The notes under the pieces: generated by a model
Databases searched by the model: none
Told to the model about the DNA's origin: nothing
Seen by the model: the letters and a program-made list of their open reading frames with translations, nothing else
From: Nocardia nova NBRC 15556
GTDB lineage: Bacteria; Actinomycetota; Actinomycetes; Mycobacteriales; Mycobacteriaceae
Length of the DNA: 51,459 bases
Direction of reading: 5' to 3'
Assembly: GCF_001613005.1 (NCBI RefSeq)
Contig: NZ_BDBN01000028.1
Span: 1-51,459, forward strand
In this document: piece after piece, positions 7,851 to 19,032 of the stretch
Layout of the letters: the number at the start of each line of letters is the position of its first letter
Numbering within the stretch: the stretch's first letter is position 1
Translations under genes and position numbers: made by a program

Positions 7851-9113
7851 TCACACGCCCTTGGGCGCCCGGGAGGACATGAATCCGAACAGGTAGCCCG
7901 CTACTCGCCGCATCTGAATCTCCTCCGCCCCCTCGGTGATTCGATAGCGGCGGTGGTGGCGGTAGATGTGTTCGAAGGGCTGGTGGCGGGAATAGCCGAG
8001 GCCGCCGAACACCTGCATGGCGCGATCGGCTGCCTCACAACACAATCGGTTGGCCCAGTAATTGCACATCGACACCTGTTCGGACGCGGCGAAGGTGCCG
8101 TGCCGATCCATGGTCCAGGCGGTCTTGTGGATCAGCGTGCGCAACATCTCGCACTGGGTGTGCAATTCGACCAGCGGGAACTGGATCGCCTGATTCTCGG
8201 CGAGCGCTTTGCCGAAGGGCTTGCGCTCCTTGGCATATGCCACCGCCCGGTCGATGCAGTATTGCGCCGCTCCGAGACTCGACGCCGCCTGGCGAATCCG
8301 GTTCTCGTTGAAGAAGTGCTGGACCACCGCCAGACCGCGGCCCTCGGGTCCGAAGACGGCGTCGGCGCCGACGCGCACATCGCGCAGGGTGACCCGCCCG
8401 TGATCGGTGGGCATGTTGAAGGTCCACAGATATTCCTCGACCGTGAATCCACGGGTATCGGGTGGCACCAGGAATGCGGTGATACCGGTGCCGTCACCCG
8501 CCTCGCCGGCGGTGCGCGCGAAGATCAGATCGGCGTCGGCGGTGTGAATGCCGGTATTCCAGGTCTTTTCGCCGTTGATCACCCAGCCGTCGCCGTCGCG
8601 CACCGCGCGGGTTTCCATATGCGTGGCGTCGGAACCGTGTTCGGGTTCGGTGATGCCGAAGGCGAAGAATTTCGTGCCCGCCGCCAGGCCCTCCACCCAC
8701 TCCGCCTGCTGTTGTGGCGAACCGTATTCCAGCATCAGCAGCAGGCCCACGTTGTTGGCGACCACGGCATGTTCGTTCTGCAGATCGCAGTGCAGGCCGA
8801 GTCCCCGGCGGGCGAGGTGTTCGCGGATGACGGCCATATCGAGGTTGTCGCCGCCGCGGCCGCCGTATTCGGGTGGGAATGCGTAGCGGTAGTGCCCGGC
8901 GGCATCGGCTCGGCGGCGGGTCTCGGCGAGCAACTCCTCCCACTCGGCGCTGGGCAGCCCGCCGTGATACCAGTCGGTGCGCGCGTCCTCTCGGCGGTGG
9001 TCGAAGAAGCGGATGTTGTCGTTCTCGCGTTCGAGCGGCACGATCTCACGGTCGATGAAGGCATCCAGTTCGGCCAGATAGTCGCTGAGCTCGGAGGGTA
9101 TGTCGAAATCCAC
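7851..9113 (-). CDS. Acyl-CoA dehydrogenase family flavoprotein
   Basis: 420 residues, FAD-dependent alpha,beta-dehydrogenation of an acyl-CoA thioester. Visible family features are the FGITEPEHGSDATH beta-domain motif, GEKTWNTGIHTADADL, the RKPFGKAL segment (helix with the conserved Arg-Pro-Phe) and the C-terminal FGGLGYSRHQPFEHIYRHHR block. The catalytic base is probably the Glu of RITEGAEEIQ, at the position used by medium-chain enzymes. GTG 9113 with AGGAG six bases upstream is chosen; a longer in-frame reading lacks sense. No fatty-acid ligase or hydratase adjoins it, so the substrate is unknown. Confidence 0.93.
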   Translation of the reverse strand: MDFDIPSELSDYLAELDAFIDREIVPLERENDNIRFFDHRREDARTDWYHGGLPSAEWEELLAETRRRADAAGHYRYAFPPEYGGRGGDNLDMAVIREHLARRGLGLHCDLQNEHAVVANNVGLLLMLEYGSPQQQAEWVEGLAAGTKFFAFGITEPEHGSDATHMETRAVRDGDGWVINGEKTWNTGIHTADADLIFARTAGEAGDGTGITAFLVPPDTRGFTVEEYLWTFNMPTDHGRVTLRDVRVGADAVFGPEGRGLAVVQHFFNENRIRQAASSLGAAQYCIDRAVAYAKERKPFGKALAENQAIQFPLVELHTQCEMLRTLIHKTAWTMDRHGTFAASEQVSMCNYWANRLCCEAADRAMQVFGGLGYSRHQPFEHIYRHHRRYRITEGAEEIQMRRVAGYLFGFMSSRAPKGV

Positions 9114-9191
9114 TGCTGCTCCTACCGTTTCGGCCGGTCCGGCAATTCGGCCCTCACGATATCGCGCAGCAGGCCTTCCCGGGGAAAACAA

Positions 9192-9223
9192 CGGCGGCCG
9201 ACCTGGAACCAGGTCGGCCGCCG
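9192..9223 (-). terminator. Strong hairpin terminator after the DUF4189 gene
   Basis: A perfect 15-bp inverted repeat (CGGCGGCCGACCTGG and its complement) around a 2-base AA centre, 15 bp beyond the stop of the secreted DUF4189 gene. It separates that gene from the acyl-CoA dehydrogenase start at 9113. Confidence 0.75.
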
Positions 9224-9237
9224 CGGGTGTGAAACGT

Positions 9238-9672
9238 TCAGTGCGCGTTCGCGGTGCAACTGCTCAAGGCGATGTTCGCCGGGCGCGGGATCGCGCTCCC
9301 CAGGTCGGGGAACGGCGGGGCGCTCGGCCCCAGGAAATCCCTCGCCTGCTTCTCCGCCTCGACCTGGGTCGGACCCCAGCCGACCGCGATCCGGCCGTCC
9401 GCTCCCTGGGCGACAGCACCGCAGCCGTTGCTGAAATCCAAGATGACGCGGCAATCACCGCGGCCGCAGTGCGCCCGGGCCGCGGCATCCGCGCTGGGCG
9501 CGTCGGCGAAATTGGTGGCCGCGGCGACCACTCCGCTGCTGTCGGAGTAGGCGATCGCACCGTGCAGGTCACCGTCGGCCTGAGCCGAACCGGCGGCACC
9601 GGCCACCGCGAAACCCGCACCGGCCATCACTGCGACGGCCGCCGAGCGGACGCGCGTAAACATATGGGACAT
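9238..9672 (-). CDS. Secreted DUF4189 domain protein
   Basis: 144 residues. A Sec signal peptide (Arg, then a hydrophobic Ala/Val/Gly core, cleavage near AGSAQA-DG) precedes a small DUF4189 domain with the family pattern GAIAYS...A...AAARAHCG..DCRVILDFSNGCGAVAQG. Cysteines in HCG, GDC, NGC and SSC suggest two disulfides in the exported protein. Function is unknown; such proteins are common and paralogous in Nocardia and mycobacteria. ATG 9672 is preferred over a GTG four codons upstream because GGTGGA precedes it at proper distance. Confidence 0.85.
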   Translation of the reverse strand: MSHMFTRVRSAAVAVMAGAGFAVAGAAGSAQADGDLHGAIAYSDSSGVVAAATNFADAPSADAAARAHCGRGDCRVILDFSNGCGAVAQGADGRIAVGWGPTQVEAEKQARDFLGPSAPPFPDLGSAIPRPANIALSSCTANAH

Positions 9673-9771
9673 CCGTGAATCCACCCCGTTCGAGTCTGCG
9701 TACTGGACGCAGGCGATCCTGCTCCACGGCGAACCCAGATGTCCACTTCGCCCCCTACCCGGTGACGAGAA

Positions 9772-10143
9772 TCAGACCGTGAAGCCCAGTGCGCGCAGCT
9801 GCTCGCGGCCGTCGTCGGTGATCTTGTCCGGACCCCACGGCGGCATCCATACCCAGTTGATCTTCAGATCCTCCACCAAACCGCTGCGTACCAGCGCGTT
9901 TCGCGACTGGTCCTCGATGACGTCGGTGAGCGGGCAGGCCGCGGAGGTGAGAGTCATGTCGAGGACGGCCACGTCCTCCTCGACCCGCATCCCGTAGACC
10001 AGTCCCAGATCGACCACGTTGATGCCGAGTTCGGGGTCGACGACGTCACGCATCGCCTCTTCCATATCCTCGAGCAGCGCGATCTGCTCCTGGGACAGTT
10101 CGGCCCCGGTGTCCGTCTGTTCGGTTGCCGGCGTCTCAGTCAT
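9772..10143 (-). CDS. sufT: SufT-type (DUF59/MIP18) Fe-S cluster assembly or carrier protein
   Basis: 123 residues ending the suf operon. After an acidic, Glu/Thr-rich leader of about 20 residues comes the DUF59 domain: EAMRDVVDPELGINVVDLGLVYG, the conserved Cys in SAACPLTD, and the C-terminal WMPPWGPDKITDDGREQLRALGF motif. Relatives help mature Fe-S proteins under high demand. The ATG at 10143 overlaps the end of sufU by 8 bp, so translation is coupled; an ATG 12 bases further upstream is an alternative start. It matches the last gene of the M. tuberculosis suf operon (Rv1466) by position. Confidence 0.92.
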   Translation of the reverse strand: MTETPATEQTDTGAELSQEQIALLEDMEEAMRDVVDPELGINVVDLGLVYGMRVEEDVAVLDMTLTSAACPLTDVIEDQSRNALVRSGLVEDLKINWVWMPPWGPDKITDDGREQLRALGFTV

Positions 10144-10633
10144 GACGTTCCCCATTTCCCGCGGACCTGTTGCCCATGGTCCGCTTGGTCTCTTCGGCCG
10201 AGGTTATCCGCACCACGGCGTCCTTGAACGCCATCCAGCCCAGCAGGGCACATTTCACCCGGGCCGGATATTTCGACACACCGGCCAGCGCGATGCCGTC
10301 GCCGATCATGTCCTCGTCGCCCTCGACCGTGCCGCGGCTCGAGATCATCTCGCTGTAGGAGTCGACCACCTTCAGCGCCTGCTGCACGGGCTGGCCGATG
10401 ACCTGATCGGTGAGGATCGAGGTGGCGGCCTGGCTGATCGAGCAGCCCTGCCCGTCGTAGGACACATCGGCGACGTCACCGTTGTCGTCGATGTGCACCC
10501 GCAGGGTCACCTCGTCACCGCAGGTCGGGTTGACGTGATGCACCTCGGCACCGAACGGCTCCCGCAGCCCGCGATGGTGCGGATGCTTGTAGTGGTCCAG
10601 GATCACTTCCTGGTACATCTGTTCCATACGCAT
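10136..10633 (-). CDS. sufU: SufU, zinc-dependent sulfurtransferase partner of SufS
   Basis: 165 residues. SufU accepts persulfide sulfur from SufS for SufBCD. Zinc ligands and catalytic residues are visible: Cys38 and Asp40 in NPTCGDE, Cys64 in GQGCSISQ, and Cys128 in ARVKCALLGW. The 18-residue insertion that separates SufU from IscU (after VDSY) is present. ATG 10633 gives the usual MRMEQMYQEVILDHYKHP start; a GTG four codons upstream is possible. It starts 45 bp after the sufS stop. A short C-terminal tail is rich in Gly, Asn and Arg. Confidence 0.95.
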   Translation of the reverse strand: MRMEQMYQEVILDHYKHPHHRGLREPFGAEVHHVNPTCGDEVTLRVHIDDNGDVADVSYDGQGCSISQAATSILTDQVIGQPVQQALKVVDSYSEMISSRGTVEGDEDMIGDGIALAGVSKYPARVKCALLGWMAFKDAVVRITSAEETKRTMGNRSAGNGERHD

Positions 10634-10678
10634 TGCGAATCTCACGCCCCGTTCACTGGTCGCTCGCGCTCACCGGAT

Positions 10679-12716
<2,038 letters not shown>

Positions 12717-12767
12717 TGCATTCCTTCTGGGCTGGTGGAGGTTTCGGGCTGCCGGGACGCGTCGGTG

Positions 12768-13961
12768 CTAGGCACCGATGGCGGCGAGTTCGGCCTCGAT
12801 GGCCGACTCCAGCCGCTCCCGGATCTCGACGACCGCGATCTTCTGGATGATCTCGTGGAAGAAACCACGCACCACCAGACGGCGGGCAGCCTCCTCCGGA
12901 ATACCGCGAGCACGCAGGTAGAACAGCTGCTCGTCGTCGAATCGGCCGGTCGCCGAGGCGTGGCCGGCGCCGAGGATCTCACCGGTCTCGATCTCGAGAT
13001 TCGGCACCGAATCGGCACGGGCGCCGTCGGTGAGGACCAGATTGCGGTTCGCCTCGTAGGTGTCGGTGCCCTCGGCCTCCGCGCGGATCAGCACGTCGCC
13101 GACCCAGACGGTGTGCGCGTCGGGCTTGGCCGAGCTCGGATCGCCCTGCAGCGCACCCTTGTACAGCACATTCGACTTGCAGTGCGGCTGTGCGTGGTCG
13201 ACCAGCAGGCGCTGCTCGAAATGCTGTCCGTCGTCGGCGAAGTACAGGCCCAGCAGTTCGGCGTCGCCGCCGGGGCCGTCGTAGCGCACGGTCGCGGTCA
13301 GCCGCACCAGATCGCCGCCGAGGGTCACATCGGTGTGCCGCAGCACGGCATCGCGACCCAGCTTGGCGTGATGGGCGGTGACGTGCACGGCGTCGTCGTC
13401 CCAGTCCTGGACCGCGACCACGGTCAGCTTGGCGCTGTCGCCGAGCACGAATTCCACGTTCTCCGCGTAGGTTCCGCTGCCGCGCTGATCGATGACCACC
13501 GTCGCGACCGCGAAGTTGCCGAGCCGGATCTGCAGATGTCCGAAGGCCGTCTTGTCCGCGCCGGGGCCGGTGACCCGGACGACGACCGGGCGGCCGACCT
13601 CGGTCTCGGCGCCGACCGACACCACGGTGGCCTGTTCGAAACCCGAATAGGCTTGGGCGGCAACACGATCGGTGGGCACCCCACCCTCGCCGAGCCGGGC
13701 GTCGTCACGGCCGACGGTCTCGACCGTCACACCGTCGATCACCGAGCCGTCGACGGCAGCGACCTCGATACCCGCTCGGCCGTCACGCACCGCGGTGCCG
13801 TCGTGCAGGCCACGCAGCCGGCGCAGCGGGGTGAACCGCCAGGCCTCGTCGTGGGCCGAGGGCACCTCGAAGGCGCCCACGTCGAACGAGGCGAACAGCT
13901 CACCCTTGTTGACGGCCGGGATGCGGGCCTCGCCCGCGACAGCCACATTCTCGACCGGCAT
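12768..13961 (-). CDS. sufD: SufD, scaffold subunit of the SufBCD Fe-S assembly complex
   Basis: 397 residues. The N-terminal helical part (WRFTPLRRLRGLHDG) is followed by the right-handed beta-helix core with LGGDLVRLTATVRYDGPGGDAELLG, split here, and the C-terminal SufBD helix with EIETGEILGAGHASATGRFDDEQLFYLRARGIPEEAARRL. The DxEQLFYLRARG block is shared with SufB. The ATG overlaps the sufB stop (ATGA). It lacks a cysteine in the core, as expected since cluster ligands come mainly from SufB. Confidence 0.96.
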   Translation of the reverse strand: MPVENVAVAGEARIPAVNKGELFASFDVGAFEVPSAHDEAWRFTPLRRLRGLHDGTAVRDGRAGIEVAAVDGSVIDGVTVETVGRDDARLGEGGVPTDRVAAQAYSGFEQATVVSVGAETEVGRPVVVRVTGPGADKTAFGHLQIRLGNFAVATVVIDQRGSGTYAENVEFVLGDSAKLTVVAVQDWDDDAVHVTAHHAKLGRDAVLRHTDVTLGGDLVRLTATVRYDGPGGDAELLGLYFADDGQHFEQRLLVDHAQPHCKSNVLYKGALQGDPSSAKPDAHTVWVGDVLIRAEAEGTDTYEANRNLVLTDGARADSVPNLEIETGEILGAGHASATGRFDDEQLFYLRARGIPEEAARRLVVRGFFHEIIQKIAVVEIRERLESAIEAELAAIGA

Positions 13962-15421
13962 CAGCCGACCGCTCCTTCCATCTGCAGCTCGATGAGCCGG
14001 TTCAGCTCCAACGCGTATTCCATCGGCAGTTCCTTGGCGATGGGCTCGACGAAGCCGCGCACCACCATCGCCATCGCCTCGTCCTCGGTCATGCCGCGGC
14101 TCATCAGGTAGAACAGCTGATCCTCGGACACCTTGGAGACGGTGGCCTCGTGGCCCATCGTCACGTCGTCCTCGCGGATGTCGACGTAGGGGTAGGTGTC
14201 GGAGCGGCTGATCGTATCCACCAGCAGCGCATCGCATTTCACGGTCGACTTGGAGCCGTGCGCACCCTTGTTGACCTGAACCAGGCCGCGGTAGGACGCC
14301 CGGCCGCCACCGCGCGCCACCGACTTCGACACGATGGTCGAGGAGGTGTGCGGCGCCAGATGCAGCATCTTCGAGCCGGTGTCCTGGTGCTGGCCCTCGC
14401 CCGCGAACGCCACCGACAACACCTCACCCTTGGCGTACTCGCCGGTCATCCAGACCGCCGGGTACTTCATGGTGACCTTGGAGCCGATGTTGCCGTCGAT
14501 CCATTCCATGGTCGCGCCCGCCTCTGCCTTGGCCCGCTTGGTGACCAGGTTGTAGACGTTGTTCGACCAGTTCTGGATGGTGGTGTAGCGGCAGCGGCCG
14601 CCCTTCTTCACGATGATCTCCACGACCGCGGAATGCAGCGAGTCGGACTTGTAGATCGGCGCGGTACAACCCTCGACGTAGTGCACGTAGGCGCCCTCGT
14701 CGACGATGATCAGGGTGCGCTCGAACTGGCCCATGTTCTCGGTGTTGATCCGGAAGTAGGCCTGCAGCGGGATGTCGACGTGCACGCCCGGCGGGACGTA
14801 GATGAAGGAGCCACCCGACCACACGGCGGTGTTCAGCGCGGAGAACTTGTTGTCGCCGGCCGGGATCACCGAGCCGAAGTACCGCTGGAAGATCTCCGGG
14901 TGCTCGCGCAGGCCGGTGTCGGTGTCGAGGAAGATGACGCCCTGGGCCTCGAGATCCTCGCGGATCTGGTGATAGACCACCTCGGACTCGTACTGGGCGG
15001 CCACACCGGCGACCAGGCGCTGCTTCTCGGCCTCCGGGATGCCCAGCTTGTCGTAGGTGTTCTTGATGTCCTCGGGCAGATCTTCCCAGCTCTCGGCCTG
15101 CTTCTCGGTCGAGCGCACGAAGTATTTGATGTTGTCGAAGTCGATGCCCTCGAGGTTGGAGCCCCAGCTCGGCATCGGCTTGCGGTCGAAGATCCGCAAC
15201 GCCTTGAGGCGGGCGTTGAGCATCCACTCGGGCTCGTTCTTCTTCGCCGAGATGTCGCGCACGACGTCCTCGGACAGGCCGCGCTTGGCGCTGGCGCCGG
15301 CGATATCCGAATCCGCCCAGCCGTAGCCGTAGGTACCCAGCGAGGCGATGGTCTCCTCTTGGGTCAGGGGCTGGTTCTGGGGCGCATCGGATTCACGGCT
15401 CGCCGCGGTGGTCGACGTCAT
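13961..15421 (-). CDS. sufB: SufB, scaffold subunit on which the Fe-S cluster is built
   Basis: 486 residues. Recognised by [38 protein letters not shown], the core Cys in VEGCTAPIY and the C-terminal [26 protein letters not shown] block. Unlike several mycobacterial SufB proteins, there is no intein: the core reads through without insertion at ordinary length. The ATG overlaps the sufR stop (ATGA) and AAGGAG lies six bases upstream. Confidence 0.97.
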   Translation of the reverse strand: MTSTTAASRESDAPQNQPLTQEETIASLGTYGYGWADSDIAGASAKRGLSEDVVRDISAKKNEPEWMLNARLKALRIFDRKPMPSWGSNLEGIDFDNIKYFVRSTEKQAESWEDLPEDIKNTYDKLGIPEAEKQRLVAGVAAQYESEVVYHQIREDLEAQGVIFLDTDTGLREHPEIFQRYFGSVIPAGDNKFSALNTAVWSGGSFIYVPPGVHVDIPLQAYFRINTENMGQFERTLIIVDEGAYVHYVEGCTAPIYKSDSLHSAVVEIIVKKGGRCRYTTIQNWSNNVYNLVTKRAKAEAGATMEWIDGNIGSKVTMKYPAVWMTGEYAKGEVLSVAFAGEGQHQDTGSKMLHLAPHTSSTIVSKSVARGGGRASYRGLVQVNKGAHGSKSTVKCDALLVDTISRSDTYPYVDIREDDVTMGHEATVSKVSEDQLFYLMSRGMTEDEAMAMVVRGFVEPIAKELPMEYALELNRLIELQMEGAVG

Positions 15422-16212
15422 TCGGCACTCCTTCCGGAGTCGTTTCGAGCTGCCGTTGCGGGCTGTACAACGGCGCGGGTGGCGGGCTGAGCATTGCTCG
15501 TCGGGGGATTGCTCGTCGGGGGAACGGACAGGGGTACGTGGGTGGTGCAGGCGCAATCACCGTTGGCGATGGTCGCGAGCCGCTGTACGTGGGTTCCGAG
15601 CAGCTCGCGAAACGCCTCGAGTTCGGCGGCGCACAGTTCCGGGAACTCCTCGGCCACATGCGAGACCGGGCAGTGATGCTGGCATATCTGGACGCCGGAG
15701 CCGACCTTGCGAGTGGTGGCGGCGAATCCGGCGTCGCTGAACGCCTCGGCGATCTCCTCCGCCTTCTCCGAGGTGGCGGCCGGGGTGTGCTGAGCCAGGC
15801 GATCGATACCGGCGACGATCACACCGACGCGACGGCGAGCGAAATCCATGATCGCGTTCTCGCCGCCGATCTCGCGCAGCTGCCGCATCGCGGCTCCCGC
15901 CAGATCGTCGTAGGCGTGGCCGAGCCGGCCGCGACCGGCCGCGGTCAGCTGGAACTGCTTGGCGGGACGACCGCGGCCCTGCTGTTGCCACGGTGCCGAG
16001 CGCATGGCCCGGGCCTCGCCGGATTCGATCAGCGCGTCGAGATGACGACGCACGCCGGCCGGGCTCAGACCCAGCCGCTGCCCGATGGCCGTCGCGGTAA
16101 TCGGACCCTCCTCCAGCAGCAGCTGGACGACGGCCGCGCGAGTATGCCCCTCACCGGCGGCGGCCGCGGGCGCGGCGGAAGGCCGGGCGCCCTGCTGACG
16201 CTCGGTATTCAC
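15418..16212 (-). CDS. sufR: SufR, Fe-S-sensing winged-helix repressor of the suf operon
   Basis: 264 residues with GTG at 16212. A winged helix spans about residues 24-90 ([20 protein letters not shown], wing GRGRPAK). Candidate [4Fe-4S] ligands are Cys177, Cys181 and Cys194 in ICQHHCP...PELCAAE, with Cys220/Cys222 in GDCACTTH. Loss of the cluster is known to relieve repression in cyanobacterial and mycobacterial SufR. GGGAGAA lies about 8 bases before GTG 16212; an upstream GTG at 16242 would sit inside the SufR box and is rejected. After the Cys domain is an unusual low-complexity tail of about 37 residues containing a PPTSN repeat. Confidence 0.93.
   Translation of the reverse strand: MNTERQQGARPSAAPAAAAGEGHTRAAVVQLLLEEGPITATAIGQRLGLSPAGVRRHLDALIESGEARAMRSAPWQQQGRGRPAKQFQLTAAGRGRLGHAYDDLAGAAMRQLREIGGENAIMDFARRRVGVIVAGIDRLAQHTPAATSEKAEEIAEAFSDAGFAATTRKVGSGVQICQHHCPVSHVAEEFPELCAAELEAFRELLGTHVQRLATIANGDCACTTHVPLSVPPTSNPPTSNAQPATRAVVQPATAARNDSGRSAE
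15493..15522. repeat. Perfect 15-bp tandem duplication inside sufR tail
   Basis: Two exact copies of ATTGCTCGTCGGGGG (15493-15507 and 15508-15522). On the coding strand they give the repeated peptide PPTSN. The duplication preserves the reading frame and lies beyond the sensor domain. Confidence 0.9.
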
Positions 16213-16238
16213 CTCGTTCTCCCGCAAACCCACGGTTT

Positions 16239-16253
16239 TCACAACATCAGTGT
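16239..16253 (-). promoter_or_regulatory. SufR box upstream of sufR-sufBDCSUT
   Basis: On the minus strand the sequence is ACACT-GATGT-TGTGA, matching the ACACT-N5-TGTGA inverted repeat that I recall for the M. tuberculosis SufR operator. It lies 26 bp before the chosen sufR start, and a TAGAAT -10-like hexamer lies upstream near 16275. Binding here would give autoregulation of the entire operon. Confidence 0.8.
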
Positions 16254-16391
16254 GACGGAATTATTTCCCGCATTCTAGTAAGGGTGCCCTGAATCGCAGC
16301 CGGATGCGGCTCCGACCTGGGCATCGACCGCCGGTGCAATATGTCACGGCCCGCGCCGCGACGTTGCGACGGCCGCGGCTCCCACCCCGGC

Positions 16392-16406
16392 TACGCTTGA
16401 CCTCCG
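16392..16406 (+). promoter_or_regulatory. Leaderless promoter -10 element of mptB
   Basis: TACGCT at 16392-16397 ends 8 bases before the GTG at 16406, the spacing expected when transcription begins at the start codon. It supports the choice of this start. Confidence 0.55.
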
Positions 16407-18103
16407 TGGCGGTTGTGGAAGGCGCATGGCGTAGGAGCATCGAGATCGGACGCCGGGCCCTGGGCCTGGACGTCCCGCCCGCCGATCACACCATCGCGGT
16501 ACTACACACCGTCGAAGCCGACGCGCCGGGGCTGGACAGCCGGGAAACCGCGCAGTTCAAGCGAATTCGGCTGCTCGGCGCCACCGGCTCGGTGCTCATG
16601 GCGATCAGCGCGCTGGGCGTCGCCGCCCAGCCGGTACTGCAGAATCCGGTCTCCGGTGTCCGGGTGATCGGCGTCTTCGCACGCTGGCAGACCTCGTCGC
16701 TGGCGCTGTGCATGATCGGCACGGTCTTCGTCGTGATGGCGTGGCTGCTGCTCGGCCGCTTCGCGGTCGGCGGTTTCGGCGGCTCCCCCGTCCATCGGCT
16801 CAGCCGCTCGCAGCTGGATCGCACGCTGCTGCTGTGGATCATCCCGCTGTCGGTGGCGCCGCCGCTGTTCTCCAACGACGTCTATTCGTATCTGGCGCAG
16901 GGCGAGATCGCGGCCCGCGGCCTCGACCCGTACGCCGTCGGCCCGGCCACCGGCCTGGGCCTGCACAACGTGCTGACCTACAACGTGCCCAACATCTGGC
17001 GCGACACTCCCGCCCCGTACGGACCGCTGTTCGTCTGGATGGGCCGCGGGATCGCCCATGTGACCGGCGACAACATCATCGTCGGCGTATGGGCGCATCG
17101 GTTGCTGGCATTGGCCGGGGTGGCTCTGATCGTCTGGGCGCTGCCGCGCCTGTCGCGGCGCTGCGGAGTCGCGCCGGTCAGCGCGCTGTGGCTGGGCGCG
17201 GCCAATCCGCTGGTGCTGTTCCATTTGGTCGGCGGCGTGCACAACGAAGCCTTGATGCTGGGCCTGATGCTGGCCGGGGTGGAGTTCTGCCTGCGCGCGC
17301 TGGCTACCGAGCACACATCCGGGCTGGGCGGGTTCGACCAGCGCGGCTGGCTCCTGCTGACCTTCGGCGCCGTGGTGATCACGCTGTCGTCGGCGGTGAA
17401 GATCCCCTCGATCATCGCGCTCGGATTCGTCGGCATGGCCCTGGCCCGGCGCTGGGGGCGCGGCTGGCGGCCGTTGCTGGCCGCCGCGGCGGTCCTCGGC
17501 GCGATCACCGTGGTCACCACGTTGTTCGTCAGTTACACCTCCGGGCTCGGTTTCGGCTGGACACACACCCTCAATGCCGCCAGCACCGTGCGCAGCTGGA
17601 TGTCGCTACCCACCGCGGTCGGCATCGTCACCGGATTCGGCGGCGTGCTGCTGGGACTGGGCGACCACACCACCGCGCTGCTGAGCATTACCCGCCCGAT
17701 CGCCGCGGTCGTGGCGGCGCTGATCACCATGCGCATGCTCATCGCCACGTGGACCGGGCGGTTGCAGCCGGTCGGCGCGATGGGTGTGTCGCTCGCGGCG
17801 ATAGTGCTGCTGTTCCCGGTCGTGCAGCCGTGGTATCTGCTGTGGGCGATCATGCCGCTCGCGGCGTGGGCGACCACTCCCGCGTTCCGAGTCCCCGCCG
17901 TGGTGTTCTCCGCGGTCGTGAGCGTGATCCTGATGCCGCGCGGCGCGGATTTCGGGGTCTTCCAGATCATCGAGGCGGCGGTCGCCGTGGTCATCGTCGC
18001 GCTCGGATTCATCGCGGTGACCCGGAACCTGCTGCCCTGGCGTAACCGGACAGGGGTGTCTGCTCCGTCACAGCCGGGCCCGGCATACGGTGTCTCATCG
18101 TGA
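16406..18103 (+). CDS. mptB: MptB-type polyprenol-phosphomannose-dependent alpha-1,6-mannosyltransferase
   Basis: 565 residues, GT-C glycosyltransferase of about 12-13 membrane helices that adds mannose from decaprenyl-phosphomannose to the lipomannan core outside the membrane. The diagnostic first periplasmic loop reads LFSNDVYSYLAQGEIAARG, split before LDPYAVGP, and carries the acidic catalytic residue of this family; PAPYGPLFVW and HNEALMLGLMLAGVEF are further family blocks. GTG 16406 is chosen on the -10 element; an ATG at 16304 would add 34 unlikely residues. It is divergent from sufR, the same neighbour as in M. tuberculosis (Rv1459c). Its stop overlaps the start of the ABC ATPase. Confidence 0.9.
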   Translation: MAVVEGAWRRSIEIGRRALGLDVPPADHTIAVLHTVEADAPGLDSRETAQFKRIRLLGATGSVLMAISALGVAAQPVLQNPVSGVRVIGVFARWQTSSLALCMIGTVFVVMAWLLLGRFAVGGFGGSPVHRLSRSQLDRTLLLWIIPLSVAPPLFSNDVYSYLAQGEIAARGLDPYAVGPATGLGLHNVLTYNVPNIWRDTPAPYGPLFVWMGRGIAHVTGDNIIVGVWAHRLLALAGVALIVWALPRLSRRCGVAPVSALWLGAANPLVLFHLVGGVHNEALMLGLMLAGVEFCLRALATEHTSGLGGFDQRGWLLLTFGAVVITLSSAVKIPSIIALGFVGMALARRWGRGWRPLLAAAAVLGAITVVTTLFVSYTSGLGFGWTHTLNAASTVRSWMSLPTAVGIVTGFGGVLLGLGDHTTALLSITRPIAAVVAALITMRMLIATWTGRLQPVGAMGVSLAAIVLLFPVVQPWYLLWAIMPLAAWATTPAFRVPAVVFSAVVSVILMPRGADFGVFQIIEAAVAVVIVALGFIAVTRNLLPWRNRTGVSAPSQPGPAYGVSS

Positions 18104-19032
18104 GCGCAGCCTCGGAACCCGCTGTCTGTATCGACGGTGTTGTGAAACGCTACGGCGACACCACCGCCGTGGACGGGATCGCTTTCGAGGTCGGACGTGC
18201 GGAGGTGCTGGCGCTGCTGGGGCCCAACGGCGCCGGGAAGACCACCACAGTCGAAATGTGTGAGGGGTTCCTCTCCCCCGACGCCGGTTCGGTGCGAGTG
18301 CTCGGGCTGGATCCGGTCGCCGATTCGGATCGCCTGCGCCCGCGCATCGGTGTGATGCTGCAGGGCGGCGGGGCCTATCCGGGTTCGCGGGCCGGCGAGA
18401 TGCTCGATCTGGTCGCCTCCTACGCCGCCGATCCGCTCGATCCGCAATGGCTGCTCGACACCCTAGGCCTGCACGACGCTCGCCGCACCCCGTATCGGCG
18501 ACTCTCCGGTGGTCAGCAGCAGCGCCTCGCGCTCGCGTGCGCGCTGGTGGGGCGACCCGAGCTGGTCTTCCTCGACGAGCCCACGGCCGGAATGGACGCG
18601 CAGGCCCGGCATCTGGTGTGGGAGCTGATCGATGCGCTGCGCCGCGACGGCGTCGGCATTCTGCTCACCACGCACATGATGGACGAGGCCGAACAGCTGG
18701 CCGACCGGCTGGTGATCATCGATCACGGCCGCATCGTCGCCGCCGGTACCCCGGCCGAGGTGACCTCCGCCGGCGCGGAAGGCCAACTACGTTTCAGCGC
18801 GCCGCCGAAACTCGACCTGTCGCTGCTGGAGAGCGCACTGCCGGAAGGTTTCGCGCCCAGCGAGACCGCGCCCGGCTCCTATCTGCTGTGCGGCGACATC
18901 ACCCCGCAGGTGCTGGCCACCGTGACCGCCTGGTGCGCGCGAATCGACGTGCTGCCCACCGACATTCGCATCGACCAGCGCCGCCTGGAGGATGTGTTCC
19001 TCGAACTGACCGGACGGGAGCTGCGCGGATGA
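18100..19032 (+). CDS. ABC transporter ATP-binding protein (DrrA-like exporter ATPase)
   Basis: 310 residues. Walker A is GPNGAGKTT, the Q-loop LQGGGAYPGSRAGEM, the signature LSGGQQQRLALA, Walker B LVFLDEPTAGMD and the H-loop TTHMMDEAEQLADR. The C-terminal extension of about 80 residues is typical of drug/lipid exporter ATPases. The GTG overlaps the mptB stop (GTGA) and its own stop overlaps the permease ATG (ATGA), so three genes are coupled. Position equals Rv1458c of M. tuberculosis. Substrate unknown; coupling to mptB hints at an envelope glycolipid, which is inference. Confidence 0.93.
   Translation: MSAASEPAVCIDGVVKRYGDTTAVDGIAFEVGRAEVLALLGPNGAGKTTTVEMCEGFLSPDAGSVRVLGLDPVADSDRLRPRIGVMLQGGGAYPGSRAGEMLDLVASYAADPLDPQWLLDTLGLHDARRTPYRRLSGGQQQRLALACALVGRPELVFLDEPTAGMDAQARHLVWELIDALRRDGVGILLTTHMMDEAEQLADRLVIIDHGRIVAAGTPAEVTSAGAEGQLRFSAPPKLDLSLLESALPEGFAPSETAPGSYLLCGDITPQVLATVTAWCARIDVLPTDIRIDQRRLEDVFLELTGRELRG

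Noticed and set aside
13961..15421. An intein in sufB, as found in several mycobacteria
   Set aside because: SufB is 486 residues and continuous through its conserved blocks, with no splicing-domain motifs.
16212..16242. A GTG start of sufR at 16242
   Set aside because: The codon lies inside the SufR box, and the GTG at 16212 has a better ribosome site.
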